This document shows positions 14,936 to 23,654 of a stretch of DNA of 32,333 bases, piece after piece (within the stretch, counting starts at the first letter, position 1; each line of letters opens with the position of its first letter). The notes under the pieces were generated by a model that had not been told where the DNA came from, made no database searches, and saw nothing but the letters and a program-made list of their open reading frames with translations. A program made the position numbers and the translations under genes. Source of the DNA: Streptomyces sp. T39 (GTDB lineage Bacteria > Actinomycetota > Actinomycetes > Streptomycetales > Streptomycetaceae); NCBI RefSeq assembly GCF_008042045.1, contig NZ_RDBP01000037.1, forward strand, positions 1,022,005 to 1,054,337, in the 5' to 3' direction.

Positions 14936-16205
14936 CGCTCATCCCGTACTTGGCGGCCAGCCGCCCCACCACGGTCAGCCCGAGGCGGGTGCCCCGGAGG
15001 TGCGCCAGGTCCGTGACCCGGCCCGACACGGCCTCCTCGGCCCGGCGCAGCGCCGCGCCCGCCATCTTCAGACCGCTGTCCTCGATGGTGACCACGATCC
15101 CGGCGGTCCGCTCCTCCACGTACACGTGGACCTCGTCGACGGGGGGCGAGAAGGCCGTCGCGTTGTCCATCAGCTCGGCGAGGAGGTGCATGACCCCCTC
15201 GGCGGCGAAGCCCACCACCGCCGCGGTGCTGGAGGAGTGCAGCCGCACCCGCTGGTAGGCGGCGATCCGGCCGACGGCGCCGCGCAGGATGCTCTCCATC
15301 GGGATCGGCCTGTTCCATGCGCGGCTTGGCCGGCCGCCCATCAGCAGGGCGAGGCGGTCGGTCAGCAGGCCGAGCTGGGCGGTGTTGTGGTCCAGCCGCA
15401 GCAGGTCACCGAAGATCTCCTCGCCGTAACGGTCCTGCATCTCGCGCAGGTCGGCGAGCATGGAGACGGCCTTGGCCTGGACGCGGCTGAGGGCCTTGGC
15501 GCTCGCCTCCTGCGCCGCCGCCGCGCGGCGCTCCCCGGTCGCCAGGTCCCGCACGACCGAATCGGCGAGCACCCGCAGCCGCGGATCGGCGGGGAGTTCG
15601 AGCTCGCCGAGCACGGTCTCGGCGGAGGCCCCCCGCCGCAGATGCGCGACCGCCGTGGGCAGCGTGACCGCGGTGAGCCGGTCCACCCCGTCGGCCGCCA
15701 GCGCCAACTGACGCACCGCGCGTGCGGCGTTGGCCGCGGAGCCCCGTGCACGCTGCTCGGCTGCACCCGTCTCCATGCCGAAGGCGTGCAGGACGCGCCG
15801 CAGCTGAGGATCCCTGGGCGGGGTCGCCGAGGCGAGCGCGTCGTCGGGCGCCTCCCCGTCGCGCAGCCGCTTGACCAGGGACGGGAGCGTCACGTTCACC
15901 AGGTGGGAGGCCTCGGCCGTCAGCCCGTCCGAGCGGGAGCGCAGCGCCCGCAGCTCGCCGCCCGCCGCGTCGGCGGCGGCCCGCTCGCGCCGCACCGTGA
16001 GCGTCGCGGCGACCGCGGCGGCGGCCAGGCACAGCCACGCGGCACAGGCGGTGGCCGCGACCCAGGGGCCGGCCGCATCCGGCGCGGCGAGGCTCACGGC
16101 GACGCCGGCGACGGCTGCCGCGCCCAGGGCGGCGGAGGGCGCCGCCACGGGCAGCGGACGATGCGCACGGCCTCTGCGGGGCGGGGGTGAGGCTGAGACT
16201 GACAT
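14514..16205 (-). CDS. Conservon-type sensor histidine kinase (CvnA family), tail altered
   Basis: The ATG at 16205 is preceded by GAGGGA 7 nt upstream. Two membrane helices lie at about residues 18-60. A long helical, HAMP/coiled-coil region follows to about 330, then a HATPase domain: N box ELMDNATAFSPP, G1 TIEDSGLKM, G2 LRGTRLGLTVVGRLA. The sequence resembles CvnA proteins, the kinase-like first component of Streptomyces conservons, normally followed by roadblock, DUF742, GTPase and sometimes P450 genes; none of the first three is here. After FPSQLL the tail is disordered Ala/Thr/Pro. About 502 residues precede the right arm of the inverted repeat (14699); past the repeat the frame runs antisense to the P450 and stops at 14514. 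The true C-terminus is probably lost. Confidence 0.8.
   Translation of the reverse strand: MSVSASPPPRRGRAHRPLPVAAPSAALGAAAVAGVAVSLAAPDAAGPWVAATACAAWLCLAAAAVAATLTVRRERAAADAAGGELRALRSRSDGLTAEASHLVNVTLPSLVKRLRDGEAPDDALASATPPRDPQLRRVLHAFGMETGAAEQRARGSAANAARAVRQLALAADGVDRLTAVTLPTAVAHLRRGASAETVLGELELPADPRLRVLADSVVRDLATGERRAAAAQEASAKALSRVQAKAVSMLADLREMQDRYGEEIFGDLLRLDHNTAQLGLLTDRLALLMGGRPSRAWNRPIPMESILRGAVGRIAAYQRVRLHSSSTAAVVGFAAEGVMHLLAELMDNATAFSPPVDEVHVYVEERTAGIVVTIEDSGLKMAGAALRRAEEAVSGRVTDLAHLRGTRLGLTVVGRLAAKYGMSVSFRPSSRGGTGVVVLFPSQLLAKPQDEDDADLVRPLAATAAPAAPTATGSGTSPSTGHTDLGAYTVTTGAGATGWSVTASDGTHRGPAAPAVPSADGAGGPDPGAARPRPRRARRGRPVHGASRPTPRRRPRGAGCRRP
14555..14699. repeat. Giant perfect inverted repeat (62-bp arms, 21-bp spacer)
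   Basis: The left arm (14555-14616) begins GCGTCGGACGGGACGCACCG and the right arm (14638-14699) is its exact reverse complement over all 62 bp. The spacer 14617-14637 contains the palindrome CCCCGGGG. The outer ends coincide with loss of homology of a P450 gene on the left and a sensor kinase gene on the right. Both enter the arms in the same codon phase, so each product reads the same residues, starting ASDGTHRGP. No flanking target duplication or transposase is seen. Confidence 0.95.
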
Positions 16206-16558
16206 TCCGCGATCCCTCATTGCTCGAGTGCGGCACGTGCACGAAGTGGAGGCGGCCGATCGGCGCACAGCGGCCGTCCGCATGTCACGGACCCCACCGC
16301 GAGGGGGAGTTGACGCGATCACCCGTAGTGATCACCCGTGTTCATGCGGTGCTCATGCTAGTCACGGGCGTCACAGGCGACGCCCGAAGCACGGGCACTG
16401 TCCACAGAACGGTGGAGTTGCGCCCGAAGTCGCGCGCGGGGGCGCGCGGACGTGATACGTGCGCGCCCCGTCGCGGCATGCGCCGCGGAGGTGAGCTGGG
16501 GCGAACGTCACAGCCCCGCCCGCCGGTCCGCGGGACGGCGGCCGACTACCGTGAGCGG
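16206..16558. other. 353-bp divergent intergenic region between sensor kinase and acetyltransferase
   Basis: It holds the ribosome binding site of the kinase, a 10-bp direct repeat GATCACCCGT at 16317-16326 and 16330-16339 (13-bp period, enclosing the palindrome GTGATCAC at 16328-16335), and a TTGACG at 16310-16315. At the right end is TACCGT (16547-16552), the likely leaderless -10 of the acetyltransferase. No credible gene is seen. Confidence 0.6.
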
Positions 16559-17296
16559 GTGCCCACCATCCGCGACACCCCCTCCCGCTTCGGCGCATGG
16601 CGCCGCCGCGTCCTCGCGCGCGCCGTCCACCGGGGGTGGCGGTGGGTGCAGGAGGCGGGTTCGGTCACCGCCGAGCACCCGGGGCGGCTCCGGTTCCGGA
16701 GCATCGGCCACGGGACCCGGCTGGCCTTCCCGCAGGGCACGGTCTTCGGCGAGCCGTGGATCGAGCTCGGCGGCCACTGCATCATCGCCGAGCAGGTGAC
16801 GCTCACGGCCGGGATGATGCCCGGCCTGGACCTCGGACCCGACCCGATCCTGACCCTGGGCGACGGGGTGGTCCTCGGGCGCGGCAGCCACGTCATCGCC
16901 GACACCCGCGTGACGATCGGCTCGGACACCTACTGCGGCCCGTACGTCTACATCACGTCCACGAACCACAGTTACGACGACCCGGGGCAGCCGGTCGGCA
17001 AGCAGTGGCCGCGCGCCGAACCGGTGGAGATCGGACCCGGCTGCTGGCTCGGCACCGGCGCGGTGATCCTCCCCGGGGCGCGGCTCGGCCGCAACGTGGT
17101 GGTCGCGGCGGGCGCGGTCGTCCGGGGCGAGGTCCCCGACCACGCGGTGGTCGCGGGCGCACCCGCCCGGGTCGTGCGCAGCTGGGACCCGGTCGCGGGC
17201 TGGCAGCCGCCGCTGCGCACACCGGCCCCCGTGCCCATCCCCGAGGGCGTCACGCCCGAGCAACTCCTCGCGCTCGCCGACCTGGACGAGGTCTGA
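16559..17296 (+). CDS. Left-handed beta-helix acyltransferase (maltose O-acetyltransferase-like)
   Basis: A 245-residue hexapeptide-repeat acyltransferase. After a basic N-terminal helix (SRFGAWRRRVLARAVHRGWRW) come beta-helix coils (GDGVVLGRGSHVIADTRVTIGSDTYC). The active-site loop STNHSYDDPGQPVGKQ contains the catalytic-type His, and the C-terminal coils WLGTGAVILPGARLGRNVVVAAGAVV and PDHAVVAGAPARVVR are the classic end of NodL/LacA/WbbJ-like enzymes. It probably acetylates a sugar or cell-wall glycan from acetyl-CoA. The GTG start is chosen because TACCGT (16547-16552) ends exactly 6 nt before it, a leaderless promoter, and there is no Shine-Dalgarno sequence. The acceptor is unknown. Confidence 0.88.
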   Translation: MPTIRDTPSRFGAWRRRVLARAVHRGWRWVQEAGSVTAEHPGRLRFRSIGHGTRLAFPQGTVFGEPWIELGGHCIIAEQVTLTAGMMPGLDLGPDPILTLGDGVVLGRGSHVIADTRVTIGSDTYCGPYVYITSTNHSYDDPGQPVGKQWPRAEPVEIGPGCWLGTGAVILPGARLGRNVVVAAGAVVRGEVPDHAVVAGAPARVVRSWDPVAGWQPPLRTPAPVPIPEGVTPEQLLALADLDEV

Positions 17297-17339
17297 CCCC
17301 CCGGCGACCGCCGTGCCCGGCGCTGTTAGCGTGCGCCGC

Positions 17340-17894
17340 ATGCGCGCACCCATCGGAGACTTCGACGACGCCACGCCCGCCCCCGACTGCCTCGACGTGC
17401 TGATCGATCCGGTCGCCGCGGCGGTCCGCGACTGGCAGGGCGGCGTTCCCGCCGACCAGCTGCTCCACGTCGACACCGACCCCGCGATCGCCGACACGGC
17501 CGTCTTCACGGAGCACTACGGACGGGAGCTGCTGGACGTCTCGGCGAACTGCGTCATCGTGTCGGGCAAGCGCGCCGGCGAGACCACGACCGCCGCCTGC
17601 CTCGTCCTCTCCCGCACCCGCGTCGACGTCAACGGCGCCGTCCGCCGCCACCTGGGGGCGCGCAAGGCCTCGTTCGCGTCCATGGACGCGGCGACGGGCG
17701 GGACCGGCATGGAGTACGGCGGCATCACCCCCATCGGGCTCCCCGCCGGCTGGCCGCTCCTGGTCGACGCGGCGGTCGTCGGCACCGAGTGGGTCCTGAT
17801 CGGCAGCGGCCGGCGGCGCGGGAAGCTGATCGTGCCCGGCAGGACCTTCTCCGGTCTGCCGGGCGCGGTGGTCGTCGAGGGCCTGGGCGTCTGA
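17340..17894 (+). CDS. YbaK/EbsC-family aminoacyl-tRNA deacylase-like protein
   Basis: A 184-residue protein with the YbaK/ProX (prolyl-tRNA-synthetase-associated) editing domain over about residues 30-175. Seen: NCVIVSGKRAGETTTAACLVLSRTRVDVNG, including the conserved Lys of this fold; LGARKASFASMDAATGGTGMEYGGITPIGLP (with the conserved GG-(I/V)-(S/T)-P motif); and a final strand region WVLIGSGRRRGKL. Relatives hydrolyse misacylated tRNAs such as Cys- or Ala-tRNAPro; free-standing actinobacterial members often have unknown specificity. TAGCGT (17327-17332) ends 7 nt before the ATG, so a leaderless transcript is likely. It converges on the CoA-binding gene with only 3 bp between stop codons. 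Confidence 0.87.
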   Translation: MRAPIGDFDDATPAPDCLDVLIDPVAAAVRDWQGGVPADQLLHVDTDPAIADTAVFTEHYGRELLDVSANCVIVSGKRAGETTTAACLVLSRTRVDVNGAVRRHLGARKASFASMDAATGGTGMEYGGITPIGLPAGWPLLVDAAVVGTEWVLIGSGRRRGKLIVPGRTFSGLPGAVVVEGLGV

Positions 17895-17897
17895 CGC

Positions 17898-18305
17898 TCA
17901 GCCCAGCCGGGGGATCTCGATCGCCGGGCAGCGGTCCATCACCATGTCGAGGCCGGCCTCCCGGGTGCGGGCGTACGCCTCCGGGTCGACCACGCCCAGC
18001 TGGAACCAGACGGCCTTCGCGCCGGACGCGACCGCTTCGTCGGCGACCCGGCCCGCGAGGTCGGAATTCACGAAGACGTCCACCACGTCGACGGGGAACG
18101 GGATGTCGGCGAGCGAGGCGTACCCCTGCTCGCCGTGGACCGTCTCGGCCTCGGGGTGCACCGGCACCACGCGCTTGCCGAAGCGCTGGAGCACCTGCGC
18201 GACGCCGTACGCGGCACGCGTCCGGTTGTTCGACAGGCCCACCACCGCCCAGGTGTCGCCCGAGCCGGTGAGGATGCGGCGGATGGTCTCGTCGTCTGCG
18301 TACAT
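17898..18305 (-). CDS. CoA-binding domain protein (YccU-like)
   Basis: A 135-residue single-domain Rossmann protein of the CoA_binding_2/YccU family. Visible: the nucleotide-binding start WAVVGLSNNRTRAAYGVAQVL (about residues 19-39), the second strand GKRVVPVHPEAETVHGEQGYASLADIP, VDVVDVFVNSDLAGRVADEAVASGAKAVWFQLG, and the end GLDMVMDRCPAIEIPRL, all in the family's order. Family members bind CoA in crystal structures, but the biological role is unknown; some actinobacterial acetyltransferases carry a related domain. The start MYADDETIRRIL is where family proteins begin; an in-frame extension to 18419 is Arg/Gly-rich and looks spurious. Confidence 0.87.
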   Translation of the reverse strand: MYADDETIRRILTGSGDTWAVVGLSNNRTRAAYGVAQVLQRFGKRVVPVHPEAETVHGEQGYASLADIPFPVDVVDVFVNSDLAGRVADEAVASGAKAVWFQLGVVDPEAYARTREAGLDMVMDRCPAIEIPRLG

Positions 18306-18430
18306 GCCCGGCACAACCCGGCTCCGGCGTCCGGCATTCCCCGTGGCCGCTCCGCCCCGCGCGACCCGGCCCAGGGGGTCCGCGTTCCCCCGTGGCCGGA
18401 CCGTGCCGGACGGCCGCATAGGGTGGCGGG

Positions 18431-19060
18431 ATGCAGGACCAGTACCGGACGGTCGCCCGCGAGGGCGTCCACGAGACCGAGATCAACCGCTCGCGCTTCC
18501 TCTGCTCCCTCGCGCCCGCGGCCACCGAGGAGGAGGCCCAGGCGTTCGTCGCCCGCGTCCGTGCCCAGCACCCCACCGCCACGCACAACTGCTTCGCCTA
18601 CGTCGTCGGCGCGGACGCCGCCGTGCAGAAGGCGAGCGACGACGGCGAGCCCGGCGGCACGGCCGGCGTGCCGATGCTCCAGATGCTCCTGCGGCGCGAG
18701 GTCCGCTACACGGCGGCCGTCGTCACCCGGTACTACGGCGGCGTGAAGCTCGGCGCGGGAGGACTGATCCGCGCCTACGGGGGAGTGGTCGGCGAGGCAC
18801 TGGACGCCCTCGGCACCGTCGTCCGCACCCGCTTCCGGATCGTCCTCGTCACCGTCGACCACCAGCGGGCCGGCAAGGTGGAGAACGACCTGCGGGCCAC
18901 CGGCCGCGACGTGCGACAGGTCACCTACGCCGACGAGGTCACCATCGAGGTCGGCCTGCCCGACGCCGAGGTGGACGCCTTCCGGGCATGGCTCGCCGAC
19001 GCCACGGCGGGCACGGCCGTCCTGGAACTCGGGGGCGAGGCGTACGGCGATGCGCTCTGA
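18431..19060 (+). CDS. yigZ: YigZ/IMPACT (UPF0029) family protein
   Basis: A 209-residue protein with both domains of the YigZ family. The N-terminal IMPACT domain (about 1-125) carries INRSRFLCSLAPA, HNCFAYVVG, KASDDGEPGGTAGVPMLQML and VVTRYYGGVKLGAGGLIRAYG. The C-terminal ferredoxin-like UPF0029 domain (about 135-200) resembles domain IV of EF-G (VTVDHQRAGKVENDLRATG, YADEVTIEVGLPDAEVDAF). The family is widely conserved; a role near the ribosome is suspected because of the eukaryotic IMPACT homologue and the EF-G-like fold, but is unproven in bacteria. TAGGGT (18419-18424) ends exactly 6 nt before the ATG, a textbook leaderless promoter that fixes the start. Confidence 0.93.
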   Translation: MQDQYRTVAREGVHETEINRSRFLCSLAPAATEEEAQAFVARVRAQHPTATHNCFAYVVGADAAVQKASDDGEPGGTAGVPMLQMLLRREVRYTAAVVTRYYGGVKLGAGGLIRAYGGVVGEALDALGTVVRTRFRIVLVTVDHQRAGKVENDLRATGRDVRQVTYADEVTIEVGLPDAEVDAFRAWLADATAGTAVLELGGEAYGDAL

Positions 19061-19102
19061 AGCCGCCCGCACTGTCCGACCCCGCGGATACGCTCACCGA
19101 TC

Positions 19103-20269
19103 ATGAGACTCCTGCACACGTCGGACTGGCACCTGGGGCGGTCGCTGCACCGGGTGAGCATGCTCGACGCCCAGGCCGCCTTCCTCGACCACCTGGTGGC
19201 CGCCGTCCACGAGCACGAGGTCGACGCCGTGCTCGTCGCCGGTGACGTGTACGACCGCGCCGTGCCGCCGCTCGCCGCCGTCGAGCTGTTCGACGACGCG
19301 CTCCACCGGCTCGCGGCCGCCGGGGTCCCGACGGTGATGATCTCCGGGAACCACGACTCCGCCCGACGCCTCGGCGTCGGCGCCGGCCTGATCGAGCGGG
19401 CCGGCATCCACCTGCGCACCGACCCGGCCGGCTGCGCCACCCCCGTGCTGCTCGCCGACGCCCACGGCCCCGTCGCCTGCTACGGCCTGCCCTACCTCGA
19501 ACCGGCACTGGTCCGGGAGCGGCTCGGCGCCGAGCGGACCGCCCACGAGGCGGTGCTCGCCGCCGCGATGCGGCGGGTACGGGAGGACCTCGCCGCCCGG
19601 GCGCCCGGCACCCGCTCCGTCGTCCTCGCCCACGCCTTCGTCGCCGGCGGGCAGGAGAGCGACAGCGAACGCGACATCACCGTCGGCGGCGTCGCCGCCG
19701 TCCCCGCGGGGGTCTTCGACGGCGTCGACTACGTCGCCCTCGGCCACCTCCACGGCGCCCAGACCGTCACCGAACGCGTCCGCTACTCCGGTTCCCCCCT
19801 CGCCTACTCCTTCTCCGAGGCGACGCACCGCAAGACCATGTGGCTGGTCGACCTGGGCGCACAGGGCGAGGTGACGGCCGAGCGGATCGACTGCCCGGTG
19901 CCCCGGCCGCTCGCCCGGCTGCACGGCACGCTCGCCGACCTGCTCGACGACCCGGGGCTCGCCCGCCACGAGGAGTCGTTCGTGGAGGCCACCCTCACCG
20001 ACGCGGTGCGCCCGGCGGACCCGATGGCCCGGCTCGCCGCGCGCTTCCCGCACACCCTCAGCCTCGTCTTCGCCCCGGAACGCGCCCCCGAGGACGGCAC
20101 GGCCTCCTACGCGCAGCGGCTCCGCGGGCGGTCCGACCAGCAGATCGCGGAGGACTTCGTGGCACACGTCCGCGGCGGCAGCGGCCCCGACGGCGACGAA
20201 CGCGCGGTGCTGCACGGGGCGTTCGACGACGTCCGGGTGGACGCCGGCGTGCGCGAGGTGGCCGGGTGA
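19103..20269 (+). CDS. sbcD: Exonuclease subunit SbcD (Mre11-like nuclease)
   Basis: The 388-residue Mn-dependent nuclease subunit of the SbcCD (Mre11-Rad50) complex, which opens hairpins and processes double-strand ends. Phosphoesterase motifs are complete: TSDWHLG (Asp8, His10), AGDVYD (Asp48), SGNHDS (Asn83-His84), LAHAFV and GHLHG (214-218). The C-terminal capping domain (about 250-388) contacts SbcC. TACGCT (19089-19094) ends 8 nt before the ATG, so the leader is very short or absent. The stop overlaps the start of sbcC by 4 nt, implying translational coupling. Hairpin cleavage is of interest because the window itself contains a 62-bp inverted repeat, normally a substrate for this enzyme. 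Confidence 0.96.
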   Translation: MRLLHTSDWHLGRSLHRVSMLDAQAAFLDHLVAAVHEHEVDAVLVAGDVYDRAVPPLAAVELFDDALHRLAAAGVPTVMISGNHDSARRLGVGAGLIERAGIHLRTDPAGCATPVLLADAHGPVACYGLPYLEPALVRERLGAERTAHEAVLAAAMRRVREDLAARAPGTRSVVLAHAFVAGGQESDSERDITVGGVAAVPAGVFDGVDYVALGHLHGAQTVTERVRYSGSPLAYSFSEATHRKTMWLVDLGAQGEVTAERIDCPVPRPLARLHGTLADLLDDPGLARHEESFVEATLTDAVRPADPMARLAARFPHTLSLVFAPERAPEDGTASYAQRLRGRSDQQIAEDFVAHVRGGSGPDGDERAVLHGAFDDVRVDAGVREVAG

Positions 20270-23200
20270 GACTGCACCGGATGACCGTCACGGCCTTCGG
20301 GCCGTTCGGCGCCACCCAGGAGATCGACTTCGACGCCCTGTCCAAGGCAGGCCTCTTCCTCCTCCACGGCCCCACCGGCGCCGGCAAGACCTCCGTGCTG
20401 GACGCCGTCTGCTTCGCCCTCTACGGCGCCGTCCCCGGAGCCCGCCAGAGCCCCGGCACCTCCCTGCGCAGCGACCACGCCGAGGTGCGCACCCCCACCG
20501 AGGTGACCCTCGAACTCACCCTCGGCGAACGCCGGCTGGAGATCACGCGCAACCCGGCGCAGCCCCGCCCCAAGGCACGCGGCACCGGCTTCGTCACCGA
20601 ACGCGCCCGCAGCAGGCTGCGCGAGTACGACACCGCGACCGGGCAGTGGAAGGCCCTGAGCACCTCCCACCAGGAGATCGGCGAGGAGATCACCCAGCTC
20701 ATCGGCATGAGCCGGGAACAGTTCTGCCAGGTCGTGCTGCTGCCCCAGGGCGACTTCGCCCGCTTCCTGCGCGCCGACGCCGAGGCCCGTGGCCGGCTCC
20801 TCGGACGGCTCTTCGACACCCGCCGCTTCGCCGCCGTGGAGGAACGCCTCGCCGAACTGCGCCGCGGGGCGGAGCAGCAGGTGCGCACGGGCGACGAGCG
20901 GCTGCTCGCCCTCGCGCACCGGATGGAGCAGGCCGCGGCGGGCGCGGCGGGCGACTGGCCCGCCGCCGACCGGCAGCCGGGCGACCCGGGGCTGGCCGCG
21001 GCAGTCCTCCAGTGGGCGGCCGTGGCACGCGCCGGCGCGCGCGAGGAGCGGGACATCGCCGAGGCGCGGGCCGAGGCTGCCGCGGAGCGGCACACCGCCG
21101 CCCGCCACGCGCTCGACGCCGCACGCGAACTCGCCCGCCTCCAGCAGCGGTACGCCGAGACCACGCGGCGCGCCGACGCCCTGGAGAAGGCGCGCCCCCG
21201 CCACGACGCCCTGGCCGCAGCGGTGGACCGGGCACGGCGCGCTGACCGGGTCGTGCCCGCGCTCCGCCTGCGCGACGAGGCCGCACGCGCCCACCGGGCC
21301 GCCCTCGCCGGCCGGGAGCGTTCCCGGGCACAGCTGCCCGAGGACCTCGCCGACGCCGACGCCGAGCGGCTCACCGGCCGGGAGCACGCCCTGCGCGGCG
21401 AACTGGGCGCCCTGGAGTCCGCCCGCAGGGCGGAGCGCCGCAGTGCCGAGATCACCCGCGAACGCGCCGAGGCGGACCGTCAGGCACGCGCCGACGAGGA
21501 CGCCCTGCACGAGGCGTCCGTCTGGCTCGCCGGGTGGGAGGCCGAGCGGCGCCGCCACACCGAACGCATCACCGTTGCGCAGGAGGCGGCGACCAGGGCC
21601 GAGCACCTGGCGGGCCGCCTCGCGCCCGCCCGCGCCCGGCTCGAAGCCGCCTGCGAGCGAGATGAACTGGCCGCCCGGGCCGCCCGCGCCGAGGCGGCGC
21701 TGCGCACCCTGCACACCGGGGTGAACGAGGCACGGGCGCACTGGCTGGACCTGAAGGAACGGCGGTTGCGGGGCATCGCCGCCGAGATCGCCTCGGCCCT
21801 GGTGCCGGGCGAGCCCTGCGCCGTCTGCGGTTCGGCCGAACACCCCGCCCCCGCACGCGCGGAGGCCGGCCACGTGGACCGCGCCGCCGAGGACGCGGCG
21901 TACGAGGCGAGCGTGCGGGCCGAGCAGGCCCGTGCCGCGGCCGAACGCGACCTCGCGGTCACCCGCGAGTCCCACGCGGCCGCCGCCCAGCGCGCCCGAG
22001 CGGCATCCGCCGCACGCGAACGCCAGGCCCCGGCGGCCGTCGCCGGTGCGGCGACCGGGCCGGCGGACGGCCTGACCGCCGGCGCGGGGAGCGTCGGCCC
22101 CGCCGGCGCGGGCACCGCCGGGGCGGGGCAGACCGTCGCGGCGGACACCGGGCGCGCGTCCGGCGCAGTGGGTGCGCAGGGCGAGTCCGGCAGGGTGCGG
22201 AACCAGGTCGCGTCGGGGGAGGTCCGGAACGAGGGCGCGTCCGGTGGCGCGGGCACCCCGAGCGCGGTCGGCAGCGGGGAGACCCGCGGCGCGTCCCGTG
22301 CGACGGGGGTGCCGGGCGCAGGCGTGCCCGCCCCCCGGGAGGCCGACACCGACCCCACCGTCGCCGACCTGCGCGCCGCGGTCGCCGAACTGGAGCGCCG
22401 TCACGCCGAGGCGCATCGCACGGCCTCCGGGATGCACGCCGCGCAGGAGGCGCTGGAGCGGGGCGAGCGGGAGCACGGGGAGCGGCTGGAGGCCTGCCGG
22501 CGGGCCGAGCGGTCGATCGCCGCCCGCCTCTCGCGCCGTGAGGCGATCGACCAGGAGCAGGCGGCGATCGAGGCCGAGCTCGTCCGGGCCCGCGGCGGGG
22601 CGGCGAGCGTCGCCGACCACGCCGCGCGGCTGGAGCGCCGCATCGGCCTGCTCGCCGCGGCGGCCGACGCCCTGCGGCAGCTGGACACGGCGGAGCGGCA
22701 GGTGGCGGAGGCCGGTGAACGGCTCGCCGAAGCGGCCCGCGACGCCGGTTTCGAGACGCCCGAGGAGGCCGCGGAGGCCGTCCTCGGCGAGCGGGCGCGG
22801 CGCGAGGCCGAGGCCGGCGTCGAGGCCTGGCGCACCGAGGCCGCCGCGGTGGCCGAGCGGCTGGCCGAGGAGGACGCCCGGGAGGCCGCCGGCCTTTCCC
22901 CGGCCGCACCGGAGGCGGCCGGGAGTCGCGCGGCGGCCGCCGAGCGCCAGGCGCGCGACGCCGCCGCACGGCTCGCCGCGGCACGGGAGCGCTGCGCCGC
23001 GCTGGACCGGCTCTCCGCCGGGGCCGCGGACGAGGTCCGCGGGCTCGGCCCGCTGCGCGAGCGCTACGACCGGGTGGCGCGGCTGGCCGGTCTCACGGCC
23101 GGCACCTCCGCCGACAACGAGCGCAGGATGCGCCTGGAGTCCTACGTCCTCGCGGCCAGGCTGGAGCAGGTCGCCGCGGCCGCCACGGTGCGGCTCCAGC

Positions 23201-23628
23201 GGATGTCGTCCGGGCGGTACACGCTGGTGCACTCCGACGCCCGCGCCGGCGGACGGAGGGCCGGGCTCGGGCTGCACGTGGTGGACGCCTGGACGGGTCG
23301 GGAGCGGGACACCGCGACCCTCTCCGGCGGGGAGACCTTCTTCGCCTCGCTGGCCCTCGCCCTCGGCCTCGCCGACGTGGTGACCGACGAGGCGGGCGGC
23401 ACACGGCTCGACACCCTCTTCGTCGACGAGGGCTTCGGCAGTCTCGACGAGCAGACGCTGGACGAGGTGCTCGACGTCCTGGACTCGCTGCGCGAACGGG
23501 ACCGCAGCGTGGGCATCGTCAGCCACGTCGGCGACCTGCGGCGCCGGATCCCCGTCCAGCTGGAGGTCGTCAAGGACAGGTCCGGTTCGGCGGTCCGCCT
23601 GCGGACGGGGGAGCCGCTCGGCGACTGA
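20266..23628 (+). CDS. sbcC: Exonuclease subunit SbcC (Rad50-like ATPase)
   Basis: The 1120-residue ATPase subunit of SbcCD. The GTG start (VRLHRMTVTAFGPFG) overlaps the sbcD stop as GTGA. Walker A is GPTGAGKT (35-42), the Q-loop lies in QVVLLPQGDFARFLRA, and the zinc hook is CAVC (Cys518, Cys521) between two long Ala/Glu/Arg coiled coils. The ABC signature is TLSGGETFFASLALALGLA (about 1016-1034), and Walker B with D-loop is TLFVDEGFGSLDEQTLDEVL (about 1049-1068). Oddity: residues about 590-693, shortly after the hook, are a Gly/Ala/Thr low-complexity stretch that cannot form a coiled coil, interrupting the returning helix. This makes the protein longer than many SbcC homologues. The ATPase motifs are intact. 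Confidence 0.95.
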   Translation: MRLHRMTVTAFGPFGATQEIDFDALSKAGLFLLHGPTGAGKTSVLDAVCFALYGAVPGARQSPGTSLRSDHAEVRTPTEVTLELTLGERRLEITRNPAQPRPKARGTGFVTERARSRLREYDTATGQWKALSTSHQEIGEEITQLIGMSREQFCQVVLLPQGDFARFLRADAEARGRLLGRLFDTRRFAAVEERLAELRRGAEQQVRTGDERLLALAHRMEQAAAGAAGDWPAADRQPGDPGLAAAVLQWAAVARAGAREERDIAEARAEAAAERHTAARHALDAARELARLQQRYAETTRRADALEKARPRHDALAAAVDRARRADRVVPALRLRDEAARAHRAALAGRERSRAQLPEDLADADAERLTGREHALRGELGALESARRAERRSAEITRERAEADRQARADEDALHEASVWLAGWEAERRRHTERITVAQEAATRAEHLAGRLAPARARLEAACERDELAARAARAEAALRTLHTGVNEARAHWLDLKERRLRGIAAEIASALVPGEPCAVCGSAEHPAPARAEAGHVDRAAEDAAYEASVRAEQARAAAERDLAVTRESHAAAAQRARAASAARERQAPAAVAGAATGPADGLTAGAGSVGPAGAGTAGAGQTVAADTGRASGAVGAQGESGRVRNQVASGEVRNEGASGGAGTPSAVGSGETRGASRATGVPGAGVPAPREADTDPTVADLRAAVAELERRHAEAHRTASGMHAAQEALERGEREHGERLEACRRAERSIAARLSRREAIDQEQAAIEAELVRARGGAASVADHAARLERRIGLLAAAADALRQLDTAERQVAEAGERLAEAARDAGFETPEEAAEAVLGERARREAEAGVEAWRTEAAAVAERLAEEDAREAAGLSPAAPEAAGSRAAAAERQARDAAARLAAARERCAALDRLSAGAADEVRGLGPLRERYDRVARLAGLTAGTSADNERRMRLESYVLAARLEQVAAAATVRLQRMSSGRYTLVHSDARAGGRRAGLGLHVVDAWTGRERDTATLSGGETFFASLALALGLADVVTDEAGGTRLDTLFVDEGFGSLDEQTLDEVLDVLDSLRERDRSVGIVSHVGDLRRRIPVQLEVVKDRSGSAVRLRTGEPLGD

Positions 23629-23654
23629 CCGTGCCGGGGCTTCCCGGACGCCGA

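Noticed and set aside
20107..23526. 1139-codon minus-strand open frame opposite sbcC
   Set aside because: Antisense shadow of sbcC; Gly/Val/Leu-rich without domain motifs, while the plus strand has complete SbcC motifs.
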